This document shows, piece by piece, positions 9,769-17,628 of a DNA stretch of 64,000 nt (the first letter of the stretch is position 1; every line of letters begins with the position of its first letter). Both the position numbers and the translations under genes were made by a program. The stretch is from contig NZ_CANMPJ010000002.1 in the NCBI RefSeq assembly GCF_947499705.1, positions 558,001 through 622,000 on the forward strand, written 5' to 3'. The notes beneath the pieces were generated by a model that saw nothing but the letters and a program-made list of their open reading frames with translations, searched no databases and was not told the DNA's origin. The DNA is from an uncultured Erythrobacter sp. (GTDB taxonomy: Bacteria; Pseudomonadota; Alphaproteobacteria; Sphingomonadales; Sphingomonadaceae).

Positions 9769-9838
9769 CCCGCTCCCTCCACCCTTCCACTTGGATTGTG
9801 TCCCGGTAGGCTCCGGGTGGAAGGGTGGACGGAGCGGG
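9769..9838. repeat. Long imperfect inverted repeat, polypyrimidine/polypurine arms
   Basis: Arms 9769-9790 and 9817-9838 are complementary at 21 of 22 positions around a 26-nt centre that contains a further hairpin (CCCGG 9802-9806 with CCGGG 9813-9817, which competes for one base with the large arm). One arm is nearly all pyrimidine from about 9761, the other nearly all purine. It lies between two minus-strand genes (after the thioesterase gene, before the NnrU-like gene), so it could act as a transcription barrier, but neither arm is followed by a T-run. Confidence 0.85.
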
Positions 9839-9856
9839 CGGCCCGGCGGAACGGTA

Positions 9857-10300
9857 TCAGGAAGCCAGCCCGGTGGGAATGATGGTCGCTTGCGCGGTGG
9901 CGACATGGACCGGATCGGACTCGCCACCTTCCGCCCAAACATCGGCGCGAACGATGACCTGTCGTTTGCCGGGTTTGATCACATTTCCCTTTGCGCGCAG
10001 GCGCTTGCCCTGTGCCGGGCGCAGAAAGTTGATCGTGTATCCGCCAGTCACGACGTCACCAACGACCGACGCACCGGCCCAAGCGCAGGCATTGTCCGCC
10101 ATCAGCCCGACGATCGCCCCGTGTGCAAATCCGTGGTGCTGAGTCATCTCCGCTCGCAACTCGAGGAGCAGTTCGGATTCGCCCTGCCAGACCTTCAGCG
10201 GCTCGACTTGCAGCCAGTTGGTGAAGCCAGAGCCCTTCACTGCGACTTTCCGCATATATTCGAGAGACGCTTCGGGAGAATCAAACCGGGAATTGCTCAT
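9857..10300 (-). CDS. PaaI-type hotdog-fold thioesterase
   Basis: A 147-aa hotdog-fold acyl-CoA thioesterase. The family signature HHGFAHGAIVGLMADNACAWAG is present, with the HG and downstream acidic residue typical of PaaI-like enzymes, followed by the central sheet sequence TGGYTINFLRPAQGKRLRAKG. The reaction would be hydrolysis of an acyl- or aryl-CoA; substrate unknown. It is divergently arranged with an HxlR regulator 79 bases away, and the intervening DNA has two operator-like dyads, so the thioesterase is the most likely target of that regulator. Confidence 0.88.
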   Translation of the reverse strand: MSNSRFDSPEASLEYMRKVAVKGSGFTNWLQVEPLKVWQGESELLLELRAEMTQHHGFAHGAIVGLMADNACAWAGASVVGDVVTGGYTINFLRPAQGKRLRAKGNVIKPGKRQVIVRADVWAEGGESDPVHVATAQATIIPTGLAS

Positions 10301-10316
10301 GTGGCGCCTCGCATAA

Positions 10317-10377
10317 AGTCTGCTTTACAGATGTTATGCCTCTTGCCAGCGACCAGCGCAAGTCTGATATGCAGACT
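10317..10377. promoter_or_regulatory. Two operator-like dyads between thioesterase and HxlR regulator
   Basis: Two copies of the same dyad occur in the 79-bp divergent intergenic region: AGTCTG-N5-CAGATG at 10317-10333 and AGTCTG-N5-CAGACT at 10361-10377. Their left ends are 44 bases apart, about four helical turns. The second copy ends two bases before the ATG of the HxlR gene. A wider repeat, GCATAA (10311-10316) and TTATGC (10334-10339), flanks the first copy. The placement fits autoregulation and control of the thioesterase gene by the adjacent HxlR protein; binding is inferred. Confidence 0.6.
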
Positions 10378-10379
10378 GC

Positions 10380-10727
10380 ATGAAAAGCTATCGCCCTTCG
10401 CGTTCCCCCTGCCCGATTGGCCGCACCGCGCGGCTGCTTGGCGATCGCTGGGTTATCCTGATCTTGCGGGAGGCGTTCTTGGGCGTGGACCGGTTCGAGC
10501 AGTTCGTCGATCGGCTAGGGATCAACCGCGCAGCGCTGACGTCACGCTTGGCAATTTTGCAGGAAGCAGGTTTGCTGGTGCGCGAACCGCCCGAGGGCAA
10601 ACGCGCGCGCTATGTGTTGACCGACAGCGCGCACGCATTGGTGCCGCTCTATCGCGAGATGGCGGAATGGGGTTCAAAGCACCTTTTCGAAGAGGGCGAG
10701 ACACGCGGCCAGTGGCCGGCGACTTAA
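10380..10727 (+). CDS. HxlR/MarR-like winged-helix transcription regulator
   Basis: A 115-aa HxlR-family regulator. The N-terminal CPIGRTARLLGDRWVILILREA (Cys11) is the family hallmark; the cysteine can be redox- or electrophile-reactive in characterised members. The winged helix covers about residues 10-95 (FVDRLGINRAALTSRLAILQEAGLLVREP, RARYVLTDSAHALVPL). It is divergent from the PaaI-type thioesterase, its probable target, and its own start codon lies next to one of two matching dyads. It converges on the amidohydrolase pair with a 4-base gap. Confidence 0.9.
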   Translation: MKSYRPSRSPCPIGRTARLLGDRWVILILREAFLGVDRFEQFVDRLGINRAALTSRLAILQEAGLLVREPPEGKRARYVLTDSAHALVPLYREMAEWGSKHLFEEGETRGQWPAT

Positions 10728-10731
10728 CCCC

Positions 10732-12045
10732 TTACCAATCGTAAGCCTTGGGCAAGTCGCTTTCATCGAGGTCCCGATAGCGCTCTTTCAGACGGCTCTG
10801 GTGGCTGCCAAGAGGTTGTTCGACACCGCCGATATAGACCCTTGTCGGCACCGAGCCGACTTCAAGCGGGTCGCCATCCCAGATCACCACATCGCCTACT
10901 GCGCCCGGAGCGAGCACGCCCACGCGTCCGCCCATTCCGCTGATATCCGCTGGAATCGAGCTGATCGCAGCAAAAGCCTTGCCCCAGCTCAGCCCGTCGG
11001 CGCCGGGCACCTTGGTCAGCGCAACCAGATTACCAGCGTGCTGCTGCAATCGGCGAGGATCTTCCATCGAAGCGGCGTTGATCGCGACTTTCACTCCGGC
11101 CTTGGCCATTCGGCCGATATTGCTTTGGGTCGCCGCGAGTTCATCGAAGCCTGCTGGCAGATCATCGAGACCGTCGGCGATCACCGGAATGCCGGATGCG
11201 GCAAGTTCATTCGCGACCAACCAGCCTTCGCTGGCGCCAACGATAACCAGATCGAGCTGTGAGAATTCACGCTTGAGGCCGATAACGACGCGGATATCCG
11301 CCGCACGCTCTACCGAAACGTAAAGCTTCTGCCTGCCTCGCACGACCGGCACGAGTGCCTCCGCATCGAAGCGGCTCAGCATGACGTCCTCGCCCTTTGT
11401 GATCTCGGTCGTTTGCGGTGTGCCGTTTGCTCCGATCAGCGCTTGCGCCTCGCGCAGAGCCGCGCGGAACAAGGTGTGCGTTGAAGCCCGGCTTCCGCCT
11501 GCAATCCGGGCACCACTTTCGCCCAGATCGACCATCTGGAACGCGCGGGCTTGCATAATCGGGCTAGCGTCCGAATCGAGATCGATAATAGCGCCCTGTC
11601 CGGCGAAGATCGAACCCGAAGGCAGCGTCGTCGTCGCAGCGCGGGTGATCCCAGCGGCGCGGTGCACGAGAATGTGCTGTGAGCTGGGATTGACGATCGG
11701 CGCGGCGTCCAGCGCTGCGCTGAACGGCGATCCGCCTGCGCGGGTGTCATTCGAATCGCGTACCGCGCTAACGTCCCAGATGCCGAGGGTAGTGATGGTG
11801 GCGAACAGGCCGGGAGTCACGAAGGCTCCATTCACGTCCAGCACCATATCTGTCTCAAACGACTGTCCAGCGCTCGCGCCGGCGAAGATCACTTTGCCAT
11901 CTTCAACTATGACAGCACCGTTCTCGATCGGTTCGCTGCCGTCTCCTTTGACCACGGTCGCATTGGCTATGACGAAGTCCTGCGCAGCGGCGGGTGTGGC
12001 GGCGAGAGCAAAGGCGGAGACTGCGAGTGTGAGAAGCGTCTTCAT
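10732..12045 (-). CDS. Exported amidohydrolase-like protein lacking metal ligands
   Basis: A 437-aa protein with a signal peptide (MKTLLTLAVSAFALAATPAAA) and the overall amidohydrolase layout: an N-terminal beta-sandwich strand pair (GAVIVEDGKVIFAG), a barrel, and the C-terminal signature VGVLAPGAVGDVVIWDGDPLEVG. The HxH motif that follows the first barrel strand in active enzymes is gone: after PGLF the sequence reads ATITTLGIWD where the partner has IDIHSHLGDY. The later His ligands are also not recognisable. It is probably a pseudoenzyme subunit of the partner encoded just upstream, whose stop overlaps its start by 4 bases. An altered-chemistry enzyme cannot be excluded. Confidence 0.85.
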   Translation of the reverse strand: MKTLLTLAVSAFALAATPAAAQDFVIANATVVKGDGSEPIENGAVIVEDGKVIFAGASAGQSFETDMVLDVNGAFVTPGLFATITTLGIWDVSAVRDSNDTRAGGSPFSAALDAAPIVNPSSQHILVHRAAGITRAATTTLPSGSIFAGQGAIIDLDSDASPIMQARAFQMVDLGESGARIAGGSRASTHTLFRAALREAQALIGANGTPQTTEITKGEDVMLSRFDAEALVPVVRGRQKLYVSVERAADIRVVIGLKREFSQLDLVIVGASEGWLVANELAASGIPVIADGLDDLPAGFDELAATQSNIGRMAKAGVKVAINAASMEDPRRLQQHAGNLVALTKVPGADGLSWGKAFAAISSIPADISGMGGRVGVLAPGAVGDVVIWDGDPLEVGSVPTRVYIGGVEQPLGSHQSRLKERYRDLDESDLPKAYDW

Positions 12046-13475
12046 TTCACGTCTCCTTCACCGGGCTGGCCGAGCTCGAAATCGCTCACCGGCCGGCGTT
12101 TGCGATCCATCGCATCGAACATCAGCGCGCCGTCGATCCAGACTTTCTCCGGCCGCGAATAGACGCTCAGCGGATCGCCGTTCCACAGCACCACGTCGGC
12201 CATTTTGCCGGGCTCGAGGCTGCCAGTCATGTCGGCGATGCCCATCGCCTTGGCCGCGTTTAGCGTAATCCACTGGATCGCCGTGGCATCGGAAATCTCG
12301 ATCCCCATCCGCAGACCCGCTTTGCGTGCTTTGGCGGCTTCCTGGTTGAGGCGCTGGATATCGTTGTCGCTGTCCGAGTGGATAACGACGCAGGCACCTT
12401 CTTTCTGGAGCAGAGCCGCGTTTTCCAAGATGCCGTCATAGGCTTCCATCTTGAAGCCATACCAATCGGCCCAGATCGCGCTGCACACGTCGTTTTCGCG
12501 CAGCAGATCGCCGATTTTGTAGGCTTCGACCGCGTGGTGGAAGGCGGTGACCTTGTACCCGACCTCTTTGGCCATATCCATGACCAGCGCCATTTCATCG
12601 GCGCGGTAGCAATGGTTGTGAACCAGGATATCGCCAGCCAAAACGCCCGCCAGCGTCTCCTTGCCAAGGTCCCGCTTGCGATCGGATTCGTCCTTGTTGG
12701 CGTAGTCGATCGCGTCGTACCAGGTCTGGCGGTTCACGGCGAAGTTGCCCATCCGGGTCGAGGGCTTGCGCCCGCGTCCGCCATAGACCCGCTTCGGATT
12801 CTCACCGCAGGCCATCTTGAAGCCGTAAGGCGCACCGGGGAACTTCATGCCCTGGACCGTGCGGCTTGGCACATTCTTGAGCGTTACCGAGCGTCCGCCC
12901 ATCAGGTTCGCGGAGCCGGGCAGGATTTGCAGGGCAGTGATGCCGCCATTGGCCATCGCCCGGCTGAAACCGGGATCCTGCGGCCAGACCGAATGCTCGG
13001 CCCAGACATCTGGCGTGGTTGGACTTGTTGCTTCGTTGCCATCGGAATGCGCCTGCACCGAAGGGCTTGGATAATCGCCAAGGTGTGAATGGATATCGAT
13101 GATGCCCGGTGTGACGAACTTGTCGCTGCCGTCGATCACATTGGCGACGTCTGGCGGCGCGGTGGTCGGACCGCCAACCGCGACGATTTTGCCACCGCGA
13201 AAATGCACCCAGCCATTGTCGATCCTGCCGCCAGCCCCGTCATAGACGGTGGCCGGGATGATCAGCGTCTCGACGCCGGGATAGGCGGAGTAGGTAGAGG
13301 GGAAAGGGCCTTCGGCTTCGGTCAAGGCCGCAAAGCGCGGCTCATCATCATCGCTGCTGGCGCTACTACTGGCAGAATTGGCCGAGCCGGTGGTGGTGCA
13401 AGCGGCAAGCGCAAATGCGCTTCCCAAGACAGTCAGCGCAGCAAACCGTGCGCGAGCGAAACCAGAAAGCGACAT
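12042..13475 (-). CDS. Exported amidohydrolase (imidazolonepropionase-like), lipoprotein
   Basis: A 477-aa metal-dependent amidohydrolase with a signal peptide ending in a lipobox (AFALAAC), so likely anchored in the cell envelope. Metal ligands are present: HSH after PGIID, then VHNHCYRAD and TAFHHAVEAYK as later His sites, and a C-terminal HSDSDND. The tail GSLEPGKMADVVLWNGDPLSVYSRPEKVWIDG... is typical of the group. Substrate is unknown; envelope location suggests a peptide or cyclic amide. It is the first gene of a two-gene operon with the ligand-less paralogue. Confidence 0.9.
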   Translation of the reverse strand: MSLSGFARARFAALTVLGSAFALAACTTTGSANSASSSASSDDDEPRFAALTEAEGPFPSTYSAYPGVETLIIPATVYDGAGGRIDNGWVHFRGGKIVAVGGPTTAPPDVANVIDGSDKFVTPGIIDIHSHLGDYPSPSVQAHSDGNEATSPTTPDVWAEHSVWPQDPGFSRAMANGGITALQILPGSANLMGGRSVTLKNVPSRTVQGMKFPGAPYGFKMACGENPKRVYGGRGRKPSTRMGNFAVNRQTWYDAIDYANKDESDRKRDLGKETLAGVLAGDILVHNHCYRADEMALVMDMAKEVGYKVTAFHHAVEAYKIGDLLRENDVCSAIWADWYGFKMEAYDGILENAALLQKEGACVVIHSDSDNDIQRLNQEAAKARKAGLRMGIEISDATAIQWITLNAAKAMGIADMTGSLEPGKMADVVLWNGDPLSVYSRPEKVWIDGALMFDAMDRKRRPVSDFELGQPGEGDVK

Positions 13476-13678
13476 TGAGGTCCCCCGTATTCCAAGGCGT
13501 TATGCGTCTTGACCCGAAAGCCAATCGATGTCCACCGGATTGGACGCTCGACCTGTCGGTCCGTCGAACGGTGAAGCATTTCGTCCAATTCGACCCCACT
13601 GCAGCGCGTAGTGCCGCATTGGCGATAGCTTGACGCGCATGGCTGTATTATGGCACTGATGCACCTAACGAGGATGTC

Positions 13679-14017
13679 ATGAGCCAAAGCCGACCCGTAT
13701 ATCTCAAACTGCGCGATCAAATCGCGGCCGCCATCATTGAAGGCGTCTATCCCGAAGGCAAGATGCTGCCTTCGGTCCGCGCGCTTGCTGCCGAACAAGG
13801 GGCTAACCCGTTGACAGTGGCCAAGGCGTATCAGCAGTTTCAGAATGATGGTCTGGTCGAGGTCCAGCGCGGCGTCGGCATGTACGTTGTCGATGGCGCG
13901 GCAGAGCGCCTGCGAGAACGTGAACGCGATCAGTTCCTCAGCGAAGAATGGCCAGAAATCCGCTCGCGCATGAAGCGGCTTGGCCTTGATCTCGCTCGCC
14001 TGCTTGAGCGCAGCTGA
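13679..14017 (+). CDS. GntR-family regulator, YtrA-like
   Basis: A 112-aa protein consisting of the GntR winged-helix domain (about 5-75: VYLKLRDQIAAAIIEGVYPEGKMLPSVRALAAEQGANPLTVAKAYQQFQNDGLVEVQRGVGMYV) and a short helical tail without an effector domain, as in the YtrA subfamily. Such regulators usually control adjacent ABC transporters, but none is next to this gene; it is divergent from the amidohydrolase operon by 203 bases and upstream of ihfB. Its target is therefore open, the amidohydrolase pair being the nearest candidate. Confidence 0.9.
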   Translation: MSQSRPVYLKLRDQIAAAIIEGVYPEGKMLPSVRALAAEQGANPLTVAKAYQQFQNDGLVEVQRGVGMYVVDGAAERLRERERDQFLSEEWPEIRSRMKRLGLDLARLLERS

Positions 14018-14198
14018 GCAGCGACCACCCCGTTAACCAGCATTATTTCGACCATCGCTTGCGGCGAAGGCTCTGCTCTGGCACTATCAAATTAGAGTGC
14101 TCTTCGGGTCGGAGCGCAATTTTTGGGAACAGCGGGCTAGCCCGCACAAGCGGCGAACCGTGGGTATGCAGGTCCGACGGATTCGTGGGGAGGTCTAA

Positions 14199-14480
14199 AT
14201 GATCAGATCCGAACTGCTGCAGGAACTTCACAAAGACAATCCGGAGTTGCGCGCAGAAGAGATCGAGCAAGTGGTCGATATCTTCTTCGATGAGATCGCG
14301 CAGCGATTGTCCGAAGGCGGCCGGGTTGAACTGCGCGGCTTTGGTGCGTTTTCAACACGCGAACGCGAAGCCCGCACTGGTCGTAACCCGCGCACTGGCG
14401 AAGCGGTCTCCGTGCCGGCCAAGCGTGTGCCGTACTTCAAGGCGGGCAAGGAAATCCGTCGCCGCTTGAACGACGACTAA
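14199..14480 (+). CDS. ihfB: Integration host factor beta subunit
   Basis: A 93-aa DNABII protein. [21 protein letters not shown] and [32 protein letters not shown] align better with IHF-beta than HU. The DNA-contacting arm [28 protein letters not shown] contains the intercalating proline context RNPRTG. IHF sharply bends DNA and shapes nucleoid structure, replication and promoter geometry; the alpha subunit is not in this window. A strong Shine-Dalgarno (GGGGAGG) precedes the ATG. A perfect palindrome GCGGGCTAGCCCGC lies at 14132-14145 in the 5' region. Confidence 0.93.
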   Translation: MIRSELLQELHKDNPELRAEEIEQVVDIFFDEIAQRLSEGGRVELRGFGAFSTREREARTGRNPRTGEAVSVPAKRVPYFKAGKEIRRRLNDD

Positions 14481-14481
14481 A

Positions 14482-14503
14482 GGTCGGCGCTTCAGCGCCA
14501 ACC
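14482..14503. terminator. Hairpin between convergent ihfB and antiporter genes
   Basis: GGTCGGCGC, loop TTCA, GCGCCAACC: nine positions with one C/A mismatch. It begins two bases after the ihfB stop and lies between convergent genes, so could stop transcription in both directions, but no T-run follows on either strand. Confidence 0.4.
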
Positions 14504-14519
14504 CCAACATCAGTATCGG

Positions 14520-16184
14520 TCAGGCCGCTTCCAGTGCGACTTCTTCCAGCGTGAGTTCCCGAACCGGACGCTTGCGCTCGATATTGATCGCCTTGAAAAC
14601 GGAATCGACGAGCAGTTCAATGCCGTGCGCCGAAGTGACATCCACCGGCAGCATGCCAAGATCGGTAAACTCTTCAACCGCATCGGAGCCGCGCAAGGCT
14701 ATCATCCGGGTAATCCCGGGCAGGCGTTCTTGCACCAACGGAGTCAGTTCGCGCGAGATTTCCGTGTTGCCGGTCGCGACCAGCACAACTTCGCGTTTGC
14801 CCATTCCCAGCGCGTCCCAACTGCGCGGATCGGCGGGGTTCGCCTGATGCACTTGATAGCCATCGGCAAGCGCCGTTTCGAACTGCTCCGGATTGGCTTC
14901 GACCGCGAGATAGCCGACATTGTTGAAGGCAAGCGCATCTGCCACCGCGCGCCCTGACGGGCTGAGCCCGATGATCACCACAGGCGCATCGTCACCCGCC
15001 ATTTTTTCGTCGGGCGGTCCAGCGCGTAATTTGCCTGCAAGCTTGCGCCCTAGGTTCGAAACCAGCGGCGTAACGGCAAGGCTGATTGCGATGGCCGTGA
15101 CAAAGATGGAAATGAGGCGGGGCTCAACCAATCCGGCAACGGCGGGCATCGCGAACAGGACCAGAGCAAATTCGCTGCCCTGTCCGAGCAGGAAACCAAG
15201 CTGGATCGAGCCTGGCACCGACCAACGATTGGCAAGACCCGCAAGCACGTTCAGACCGCATTTGAGCACAATCAGACCGGTCGCTGCCGCTATCACCAGG
15301 AGCCAGTTCTCGACCAGAATGGCCGGATTGATCGCCAGCCCGACCGAGATGAAGAAGAAGCTCAGAAACAGCCCGCGAAATGCGTCGATCTCAGTCTGGA
15401 CCATGATGCGATAGCGCGAATCCGCGACCGCCATGCCGCCCAGAAAGGCGCCGAGCGTCAGGGAAAGGCCCGACATGCCAGTCGCCCAGCCCGCCGCCAG
15501 CGCAATGAACAAGGCGGTCGCGGTGTAAACCTCGCTGCTGCCTGCCCGCGAAATCAACCGGAAGAGCGGCTCGGTAAGATAACGCGCAAACAAGACTGCA
15601 ATCGCGAAAGCCACCAAGGCTTTGGCACCGGCTGCCCCCAATGCGGGGAGCATGGCTCCGCCCGTTCCCAAGGCACCGGCTGCGACGAGCAAGAGGATCG
15701 CAGCGATGTCCTGAAAAATCAGGATCGATTGTGCGGCCCGCCCCACAGGGCAATCCTCTTGCGCGCGCTCACGCACAAGGCCGATTACGACGGCCGTCGA
15801 TGACAGCCCCATGGCAAACCCGCCGATCACCGCGAATTCCATGGGCAAGCCAAACGCGTAAAACAGGCCAGCGAACGCGCCTCCTGCAACCAGCATCTGC
15901 AGGCTGCCAAATCCAAAGATATTCGCCGCTTCGGACCGTATCCGGCCAAGCGAAAAATGCAGGCCGAGATTGAACAGCAGGAACATAATCCCCGCCTCGG
16001 CGAGCGTCGCGACCACCGAACCGCTGAAATCATCGGCAAAGCCGAGCGAGGCCAGGCTGAGACCTAGGACCAGATATCCGACGATCGGATTGAGTTTGCA
16101 CGCCCTTGAAACCAGAGCAGCGCCAATGCCGAGGCCCAGCAGGACCACCGCTGGCTGGATCGTCTCCACCACTTCATTCGCCAT
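14520..16184 (-). CDS. CPA2-type monovalent cation:H+ antiporter with TrkA-N/RCK domain
   Basis: A 554-aa KefB/YbaL-like antiporter exchanging K+ or Na+ for H+ across the inner membrane. About twelve hydrophobic helices occupy residues 1-380, including MFLLFNLGLHFSLGRI and FGLPMEFAVIGGFAMGLSSTAVVIGLV. A cytosolic Rossmann TrkA-N domain follows (about 400-520; APVVIIGLSPSGRAVADALA, VLVATGNTEISRELT). No KefF/KefG partner lies beside it, so it is less likely to be a glutathione-gated Kef system. Ion specificity cannot be read from sequence. Confidence 0.88.
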   Translation of the reverse strand: MANEVVETIQPAVVLLGLGIGAALVSRACKLNPIVGYLVLGLSLASLGFADDFSGSVVATLAEAGIMFLLFNLGLHFSLGRIRSEAANIFGFGSLQMLVAGGAFAGLFYAFGLPMEFAVIGGFAMGLSSTAVVIGLVRERAQEDCPVGRAAQSILIFQDIAAILLLVAAGALGTGGAMLPALGAAGAKALVAFAIAVLFARYLTEPLFRLISRAGSSEVYTATALFIALAAGWATGMSGLSLTLGAFLGGMAVADSRYRIMVQTEIDAFRGLFLSFFFISVGLAINPAILVENWLLVIAAATGLIVLKCGLNVLAGLANRWSVPGSIQLGFLLGQGSEFALVLFAMPAVAGLVEPRLISIFVTAIAISLAVTPLVSNLGRKLAGKLRAGPPDEKMAGDDAPVVIIGLSPSGRAVADALAFNNVGYLAVEANPEQFETALADGYQVHQANPADPRSWDALGMGKREVVLVATGNTEISRELTPLVQERLPGITRMIALRGSDAVEEFTDLGMLPVDVTSAHGIELLVDSVFKAINIERKRPVRELTLEEVALEAA

Positions 16185-16315
16185 GAGGTGCCCCTTGAAA
16201 TGTGACGATCGCTAGCTGCCATTCCAAATGGAGCGCTGGGGGCGCCTGCGCAAGGGGTGCCCGCTTGCTTGACTCAAGACGGCTGGCTATCGCGGCGCGC
16301 GGCTCAGGCAAATGG

Positions 16316-16400
16316 GCGGGTGTGGCGGAATGGTAGACGCCGGGGACTTAAAATCCCCTGATCTTTGATCGTGCGGGTTCGAGTCCCGCCACCCGCACCA
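16316..16400 (+). tRNA. tRNA-Leu(UAA) with encoded CCA
   Basis: The 7-bp acceptor stem is GCGGGTG (16316-16322) with CACCCGC (16390-16396), followed by A and an encoded CCA at 16398-16400. The anticodon stem GGGGA/TCCCC encloses loop CTTAAAA with anticodon TAA at 16349-16351. A long variable arm (class II) and a T arm GCGGGTTCGAGTCCCGC are present. It decodes UUA and, by wobble, UUG. Confidence 0.97.
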
Positions 16401-16745
16401 GTTTTTCTCTCGCGAAAATTCACTTCGCTCACTTCTCCGGGGGACGGCCTGACCAGCCGGCGCGCAGTCGCGCTTGCTAACTCTTCGAGTTCGAGATTGT
16501 CCTGTCCCAAAGCGCCAATTCCTTGCGACGGGAAAGCTCCTAAACACGCGCGCAGGAGGAATTTGGCGTGACCTTGGATGTCTTGACGACAAGTATTGCG
16601 AAGAAATACTGCAATATTCATCAATCCCCTATGGTCCATTATCTCTGTCTTAACTCCGGGGAAGTTAGGCCAGAGCCTGATTGGGTTAGGGATCACACGA
16701 CGCTCCGCTCAGCGACATTGCTGATGCGAGCCAAGGCGAGCGACC
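16401..16745. other. 345-bp region without a gene, downstream of tRNA-Leu
   Basis: No convincing coding sequence on either strand. Reading frames across the tRNA on the minus strand are artefacts. A putative promoter for the PilZ gene lies at 16583-16610; otherwise I see no conserved structure. Confidence 0.6.
16583..16610 (+). promoter_or_regulatory. Putative promoter upstream of PilZ gene
   Basis: TTGACG (16583-16588), a 16-bp spacer, then AATACT (16605-16610). The -10 is half of an inverted repeat AGTATT (16592-16597)/AATACT. It is 136 bases before the PilZ start; low-confidence pattern match. Confidence 0.35.
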
Positions 16746-17384
16746 ATGGATATTGCAGCGAAGTCACCGCAGTCCGAAGAAGAGCTGTCGGCCGATGCGG
16801 TCTCGGGCGCGGATAAGCGTGCCGCGCCGCGCTTCACGCTATTGATCCGCGCTGCCAAGCTGATCGCCGATCAGGGCGAGTTTGTCTGCGTCATACGCGA
16901 TGTGTCCGAGACAGGCGTCAGCGTCCGGCTGTTTCACAAGCTGCCCAAAAGCGACACTTTCGATCTGGAGCTGCCCGGAGGCACCCAATACACGATCCGC
17001 AGCGTGTGGGAGCGCGGGAACGAGGCTGGGTTCGAATTCACAGAGCCGGTCCGGGTTGCAAAGCTGATCACCGAGTCCGGGGAATATCCCAAGCGCGGTT
17101 TGCGGCTGGGCCTGTGCTTTCCCATCACCGTCAGCACGCTCACGCAATCCTGTGAAGCGATCGTCGAAAACCTCTCTCAACAAGGTGCGCGGTTCAGCTG
17201 TGATGGTCTGTTTGCGATCGATCAGAACCTTCGCATCGAGGGTGAAGAGCTAAACGAAGTACGCGCCAAAGTGCGCTGGCGGCGCGATCAGAATTACGGG
17301 GTCGTGTTCGACGACACGTTCACGTTGGGAGATTTTGCGCGGATGGCCGCTCGGTTGCAGGCTCCCGCTCTACTTGAGGAATAA
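16746..17384 (+). CDS. Tandem PilZ-domain protein
   Basis: A 212-aa protein with two PilZ-like domains, probably a cyclic-di-GMP effector. Domain 1 (about 20-105) has RAAPR (R-x3-R) followed by RDVSETGVSV, which fits the canonical R-x3-R...(D/N)xSxxG ligand signature. Domain 2 (about 115-205) has KRGLRLGL and ENLSQQGARF, i.e. the second half of the signature but only R-x2-R. A paralogue at 59200-59880 shares the layout but lacks the R-x3-R in domain 1. No motility or cellulose genes lie nearby to suggest an output. Confidence 0.85.
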   Translation: MDIAAKSPQSEEELSADAVSGADKRAAPRFTLLIRAAKLIADQGEFVCVIRDVSETGVSVRLFHKLPKSDTFDLELPGGTQYTIRSVWERGNEAGFEFTEPVRVAKLITESGEYPKRGLRLGLCFPITVSTLTQSCEAIVENLSQQGARFSCDGLFAIDQNLRIEGEELNEVRAKVRWRRDQNYGVVFDDTFTLGDFARMAARLQAPALLEE

Positions 17385-17628
17385 CATTTCCGGTCGAGGG
17401 GCCGCCTCGCGCGTTTACCGGGTCCTAACCAATATCGTTCATTCCGGGCAGTGGACCAATGTTTTGGCCCATTGATCGGGGGAATGAACGGGATGGGGAA
17501 CGCCCATCAGCCAAGAATCCGACAGCACGGCGCCGATGTTTTCGGCGCGCTTTCCGTGCTCGCCTTCCGGATGTTGGACAGCGACACCATGATCGCTCCG
17601 GCACAAGTTCGGCGGGGAGACTGAGGCT

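Noticed and set aside
9269..10744. 491-codon plus-strand frame across NnrU, the inverted repeat, the thioesterase and hxlR
   Set aside because: Runs across several real genes on the other strand; GC-driven lack of stops.
16287..16696. Two minus-strand frames containing GWRDSNPHDQRSGDFKSPAS and GAGGGTRTRTIKDQG
   Set aside because: They are the well-known artefact of translating a tRNA-Leu gene and its flank; the tRNA at 16316-16400 explains them.
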